Part shown: piece after piece, positions 60,069 to 64,000 of the stretch
How positions within the stretch are numbered: position 1 is the stretch's first letter
Layout of the letters: each line of letters starts with the position of its first letter
Source: Dugong dugon
Lineage: Eukaryota > Chordata > Mammalia > Sirenia > Dugongidae
Length of the DNA: 64,000 nucleotides
Assembly (NCBI GenBank): GCA_030035585.1
Contig: CM057462.1
Location: 99,159,234-99,223,233, forward strand
Reading direction: 5' to 3'
Program-made: the position numbers and the translations under genes
The notes under the pieces: model-generated
The model's input: only the letters and a program-made list of their open reading frames with translations
Databases searched by the model: none
What the model was told of the DNA's origin: nothing

Positions 60069-60284
60069 AAATGGCTAATCCCTGAATATGCAATTTGTTA
60101 AACTTCTTTTCATCTTACCAATATATGGCATAATTTTTATCTTATTAAATGCATTCCACTCTGCTTTATAAGCTAGTAATATGTGGAGTTTAAATGATTA
60201 TCATCTCTCAATGAGAACTGTATGAACCATAATAGGACTAATATTACGAATATGAACATCTTATCATTATTCATCTACAGCATC

Positions 60285-60745
60285 ATTTTTTTTATTGTGC
60301 TTTAAATGAAGGTTTACAGAACAAACTAGCATCTCATTAAACAATGAGTACACATGCTATTTTGTGACACGGGTTGCCAACCCCACAACATGTGAACACT
60401 CTCCCTTTCTTGTCCTTGGGTTCCTCATTACCAGCTTTCCTGTCCTCTCCTGGCTTCTTGTCTTCTAGTCTCTTTCTGTTTTATGGGTCTGTCTAATCTT
60501 TGGCTGAAGGGTGAACTTCAGGAGTGACTTCAGTACTGAGCTAAAAGGGCGTCCAGGGGCCATACTCTTGGCGTTGCTCTAGTCTCTGTCAGACCAGTAA
60601 GTCTGGTCTTTTATTTGAGTTAGAATTTTGTTCTACATTTTTCTCCAACTCTGTCCGGTACCCTCTGTGGTAATCCCTGTCAGAGCAGTCAGTGGTGGTA
60701 GCTGGGCACCATCTAGTTGTGCTGAACTCAGTCTGGTACAGCACC
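60285..60745 (-). mobile_element. L1 3' UTR, minus strand, 5'-truncated
   Basis: 'tttttattgtgctttaaatg', 'gtcagaccagtaagtctggtc' in outline, and 'gtggtggtagctgggcacc' are the reverse complement of the same 3' UTR class as the L1s at 37999 and 52095, in an older variant. It is truncated before the palindromic island. Confidence 0.82.
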
Positions 60746-61179
60746 ATTTTTAATAGCTGCATAATATTCCATTGCAATTTTATTCTATATTTATTTAACC
60801 AATCTCACATAGATACACTTTCAGTTATTCTAAATTTCATTGCTTGTATAAGCAATCCTGCATGACTTCATACATATTTAATTCTGCATAGATTTTCAAG
60901 GACAGAATTTGTTCAAGCAAAATTTTTGAATGACCATTTTGAACTCTTCTATTCCTTTACTTCCTCTTCCTGTTGGTGATTTCTTCTTATGCTTGACACA
61001 GATTAATTTTTATTCCAGTTTTAGTGTACTATGGAAAAAAATGACTGATGGATAATTTTCAAAAGTTGTGAAGTAAAACAGCATGCTTATCCACTGGCAG
61101 TGTACAAAGAAACAACATGAAAATAATAAAAATATTCCCAAGAAATTTTTCTCTCTCTAAAAACATATCCTGATAAAAC

Positions 61180-61960
61180 ATATAAAAAGGAGCAACCATG
61201 TATTCTTTACTTAGGTTTGCAATTTTTAACATTCAGTCACATTAACTTTATCTCTATCTCTGTAAGTTATGGACACAATGATACATCACTTGTAATTATT
61301 TCACTCTCTATCTCCCTCTATAATCACAACACCATTATTATGCTTAAGAAAATTTACAATAATTCCAAAATATCAGCCAAAGTAGAGGCTGTACTTAAAT
61401 TCCTCCACTTGTCCCCAAGTGCCTTTTATGACTCTTTTATTTCTTGAACTCAGGATCCAGCAATATTCACGCATTGCATCTGGTTGCTATGTGTCTTCAG
61501 TCTTTTAATCTACAACAGCTTCTCTGCATTTGTTTTGTTAGTTTTTCATGACATTGACTTTTGGAAAAGTATTGGCCAGTGGTCTTAAAATATCTAGTTT
61601 CTGGATTTGGTGATCATTTCCTCATTACATTAGGTTTCCTACTTGGGCAAGACTACTAGATTGTTGGAGCTGTATGATTCTTACTGTATCACATCAAAAG
61701 GCCCGTTATGTTGGTTTGTCTCACAATTGGCTTGGCCACTTAGTTGGGGTGTTAACTGCCAAATTTCTCCACTGTACATTTTCCCCTTTGTGATTAGTAG
61801 GTCATCTGTGGGATTTGAAAGTGTATGAATACCCTGACTCCAGCAACGTTCACTAGCTATAACATCCATTCATGATCCTTCATTGGATTCACATTAGAGA
61901 TTACAAAATGACAAAATTCTAATCTATCGTTCTTTCTACATTGTAGAAGCATTCTTTTAA
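61180..61960 (-). mobile_element. Old L1 (L1ME-like) 3' region, minus strand
   Basis: 'ctcaggatccagcaatattc', 'catgacattgacttttgg', 'tttctggatttggtgatc' and 'cctttgtgattagtaggtc' follow the order of an ancient L1M 3' region read in reverse. The open frames here are chance. Confidence 0.65.
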
Positions 61961-62171
61961 GAAGTTCCCTTTTTATCTCTCTCTCTCTTTGCCTCTCATC
62001 TCTCATCTTATAGACTCATGGATTTTTTTAATTCTTTTTTTTAATTTAATGAATACAATAGAAATTTAATTGTAAGTCTACCTCATTTTGGCTGGTAAAA
62101 ATGCTCAAAATTTTGATACTTGGTAAAACTTATACATTTAGTGATATAAAAATTACATATTTTAAAAATGT

Positions 62172-62335
62172 AGCCCTGGTGGCACAGTGGTTAAGAGCTT
62201 GGCTGCTAATCAAAAGGTCAACGGTTTGAATCCACCAGGCGCTCCTTGGAAACCCTATGGGGCAGTTCTATTCTGTCTTATAGGGTTGCTATGAGTGGAA
62301 TTGATTTGATGACAATACATTAGGTTTAGTTTTAA
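62172..62335 (+). mobile_element. AfroSINE, short form (first of tandem pair)
   Basis: Head 'ctggtggcacagtggttaag', B box 'caacggtttgaatcc', body 'gggttgctatgagtggaat'. It is followed within a few bases by a long-form copy in the same orientation. Confidence 0.93.
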
Positions 62336-62337
62336 GG

Positions 62338-62518
62338 ACATCTGGTGGTGCAGTGGTTAAAGCGATTGACTGCTAACCAAAAGGTCCATGGTTCAAAACC
62401 ACCAGCAACTTCATAGAGAAAGATGTGGCAGTCTGCTTCCATAGATGTTTACAGCCTTGGAAACTCTGTGGGGTCACTGTGAGTCAGAATCAACTTGATG
62501 GCAGTGGGTGTATTTTAA
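62338..62518 (+). mobile_element. AfroSINE, long form (second of tandem pair)
   Basis: Head 'ctggtggtgcagtggttaaag', with long-form middle 'gatgtggcagtctgcttcc' and body 'tcactgtgagtcagaatc'. Because it belongs to a different subfamily from its neighbour, the pair arose by two insertions, not duplication. Confidence 0.92.
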
Positions 62519-63078
62519 AAATAATTTTGTTTTCTTTCTGGAAGCCTCATCATGGCATATGTTGAAATTATTTCATAATTTCTATTTCCCAAAATGACAC
62601 TTGAAATTTGTGACATTAAACACTGAAGGCAAAAAAAAAAGTGTTACATAGCTTACTTTTTTTATTCCCATAAGATTTGATTATTTTTTCTGATGAATTG
62701 ACTAAGAATAGGCAATTATTAATTTATTCATTAACTCTAGGATGTTTAATATTTCAACATTTGCTAAGTCACTTTGCCATATATCTACCTCCTGCAGAGA
62801 AAACAAAGAATGTTATTTATAATTATTTTCTACTTTTAGTTTTTTAAACAAATTAAAATTACTTAATATTTTCTTCCTGTTTCAACATAATCTAATAGTA
62901 TTTGAATGATAATGAGACGTTTTAAATAATCAAAAGTCGTTTTTCAAGAATACATCACGGTTTGTCCATTATGATTCTCTTTCAGAAGAATAAAACATCT
63001 CCTGAAAAATTAAAATTTTTCTTTTGGAAAAGTTACAGAAAATTTGGGTTAATTTTACTATGAAGATCCATTCTCAAG
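62519..63078. other. No recognised feature; AT-rich
   Basis: AT-rich DNA including an A-run near 62630. No gene or repeat could be supported. Confidence 0.4.
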
Positions 63079-63082
63079 AAGG

Positions 63083-63558
63083 TGTTACCGAACCCAGGAA
63101 AGTGGTTCCTTGTCTGGCGTGCTCAGACTTGCTAATGATCTGGACACGGGTCTTTGAGAAAGAGGAAGTAACTTTATTGCAATGCGCAGAGCAAGAAGCC
63201 AGGAGGAAGTTCCTCAGATCCGACTCGCTGAGCCACAGGGAAGCAGGGCTTATATGTGATTTGGGCAGTAAGATGGTAAGATGGCAAGATGGCAGCCACG
63301 CAGGCATACCGGGGAGAGAAAATTATAGAAGGCAGCAAGGAAACAGGAGGTGATGTGGTTCTTGTCGGACCTCTCGCTTCGGACTAGGGTCTGGGTGATG
63401 ATTTTCCTTCTGATTCGCTCCACCTGTTGCTACGACCTCTGTTGAGGTCAATTAGTGGTCACCGCTGGCGCTTCTTCGCATGTGGGGTGAGCCAAATCTG
63501 GCTTGGACTAGTTTAAGGACTAATGGAAATCTACTGGCTTTCTTAGGGCCAGGTTACA
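63083..63558 (-). mobile_element. Solo LTR, ERV1-like, 4-bp target duplication
   Basis: The 476-bp element reads on the minus strand from TGTAACC to GGTAACA, an almost perfect terminal inverted repeat. It is flanked by AAGG at 63079-63082 and 63559-63562. A 4-bp duplication is typical of gammaretrovirus-like ERV1. The minus strand shows TATA 'CATATAAGCCC' near 63250 and, about 90 nt on, the polyA signal 'GCAATAAAGTT' near 63178, giving clear U3-R-U5 order. It is GC-richer than its surroundings and retains CpGs, so it is relatively young. The plus and minus open frames inside are chance. Confidence 0.9.
63270..63292 (+). promoter_or_regulatory. Three tandem AAGATGG (YY1-like) motifs in LTR
   Basis: AAGATGG occurs at 63270-63276, 63278-63284 and 63286-63292, spaced by 8. 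The third extends to AAGATGGCAGCC, close to the YY1 consensus. They lie just upstream of the LTR TATA box on the LTR's own strand. Binding is inferred from motif only. Confidence 0.4.
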
Positions 63559-63904
63559 AAGGGAGTATGGGTAGTAGATAAAAACAGTCTTTATAGTTAA
63601 ACCATCCGATGCTTGAATCTTTTTCGAAGGATATAATTTTCTTATTTATAAAAAGGGAATAAAACTGCTTGCTTTGTCTCCTTGATGTGAGACTCATAGT
63701 AGCCCTTCATCTAATTAATGTAGCCATTGTGATTATTATCACCATCATTTACATTGTCTTTGGTATATCAGCCTTTGAATTAATTTAAGACCATAAAGTT
63801 GGAAACAGAGGTTTTGAAAGTATGAGTCTTATACTGGAGTTTTGGATCAAAGTTTCGGAATCTGAGAGTCCTTTAATAAATATTAGGGCTGGAGTTTACT
63901 TTTT

Positions 63905-64000
63905 TTAAAAATTTTTTAAAATTGTACTTTAGATGAAGGTTTACAGAACGAATAGTTTCTCATTAAACAGTCAGTACACATATTGTTTTATGACACTGGT
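63905..64000 (-). mobile_element. L1 3' end, minus strand, cut by window edge
   Basis: 'gaaggtttacagaacgaat' and 'ctcattaaacagtcagtac' match the L1 3' terminus at 60285 and its complement at 7870. The element continues beyond the window. Confidence 0.75.

Noticed and set aside
63024-63353. 109-codon plus-strand frame
   Set aside because: Lies across a solo LTR in antisense. LTRs do not encode it, and the element is defined by its ends and duplication.
1-64000. CRISPR arrays, prokaryotic operons, phage or plasmid genes
   Set aside because: Regularly spaced repeats here are dispersed SINEs and microsatellites. The sequence is clearly mammalian nuclear DNA.

Overview
This window is a stretch of mammalian nuclear DNA: AT-rich, intron- or intergene-like, and made mostly of interspersed repeats. 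The organism is an afrotherian, most likely an elephant or a close paenungulate. The grounds are about two dozen copies of the tRNA-headed AfroSINE type (A/B-box head, then a body ending near 'GGGTCGCTATGAGTCAGAAT'), several copies of an RTE-clade LINE whose 3' end is the same as the SINE tail, and L1 elements of one lineage with a distinctive 3' UTR. Placental-wide MIR and L2 are also present. Family names come from memory of these families; no database search was possible.

Layout. 1-7.7 kb: a very old plus-strand L1, from 5' UTR to 3' end, broken up by AfroSINEs, an inverted L1 fragment and a solo LTR with 6-bp target duplications. 7.8-14.2 kb: MIR, L2 and AfroSINE debris around the best host-gene signal, a minus-strand terminal coding exon (12968-13126) with splice acceptor, stop and polyA signal, plus a SINE with a tRNA-Gly-like head. 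14.4-20.5 kb: a possible processed pseudogene, a small palindromic hAT-type MITE, and diffuse sequence. 20.8-34.6 kb: the repeat-poor part, with a candidate conserved non-coding block near 21 kb. 34.7-36.8 kb: a 5'-truncated RTE with a damaged endonuclease/RT reading frame. 38.0-41.65 kb: a 5'-truncated L1 with perfect 21-bp target duplications. 41.8-47.4 kb: two differently deleted RTE derivatives and more SINEs. 51.1-59.8 kb: a nested composite. A 5'-inverted RTE with an 11-bp target duplication was later split by a solo MaLR-like LTR (5-bp duplication) and by an essentially full-length 7.4-kb L1. 60-64 kb: L1 3' ends, two tandem AfroSINEs, a solo ERV1-like LTR (4-bp duplication), and the edge of another L1.

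No intact transposon gene, RNA gene, CRISPR array or complete host gene is visible, and I see no new biological system. The informative content is retrotransposon biology: LINE/SINE tail sharing, twin-priming inversion, internal-deletion derivatives, datable nesting, and LTRs carrying candidate regulatory motifs. The minus-strand terminal exon suggests that at least part of the window lies in or just beyond a host gene that I could not name.
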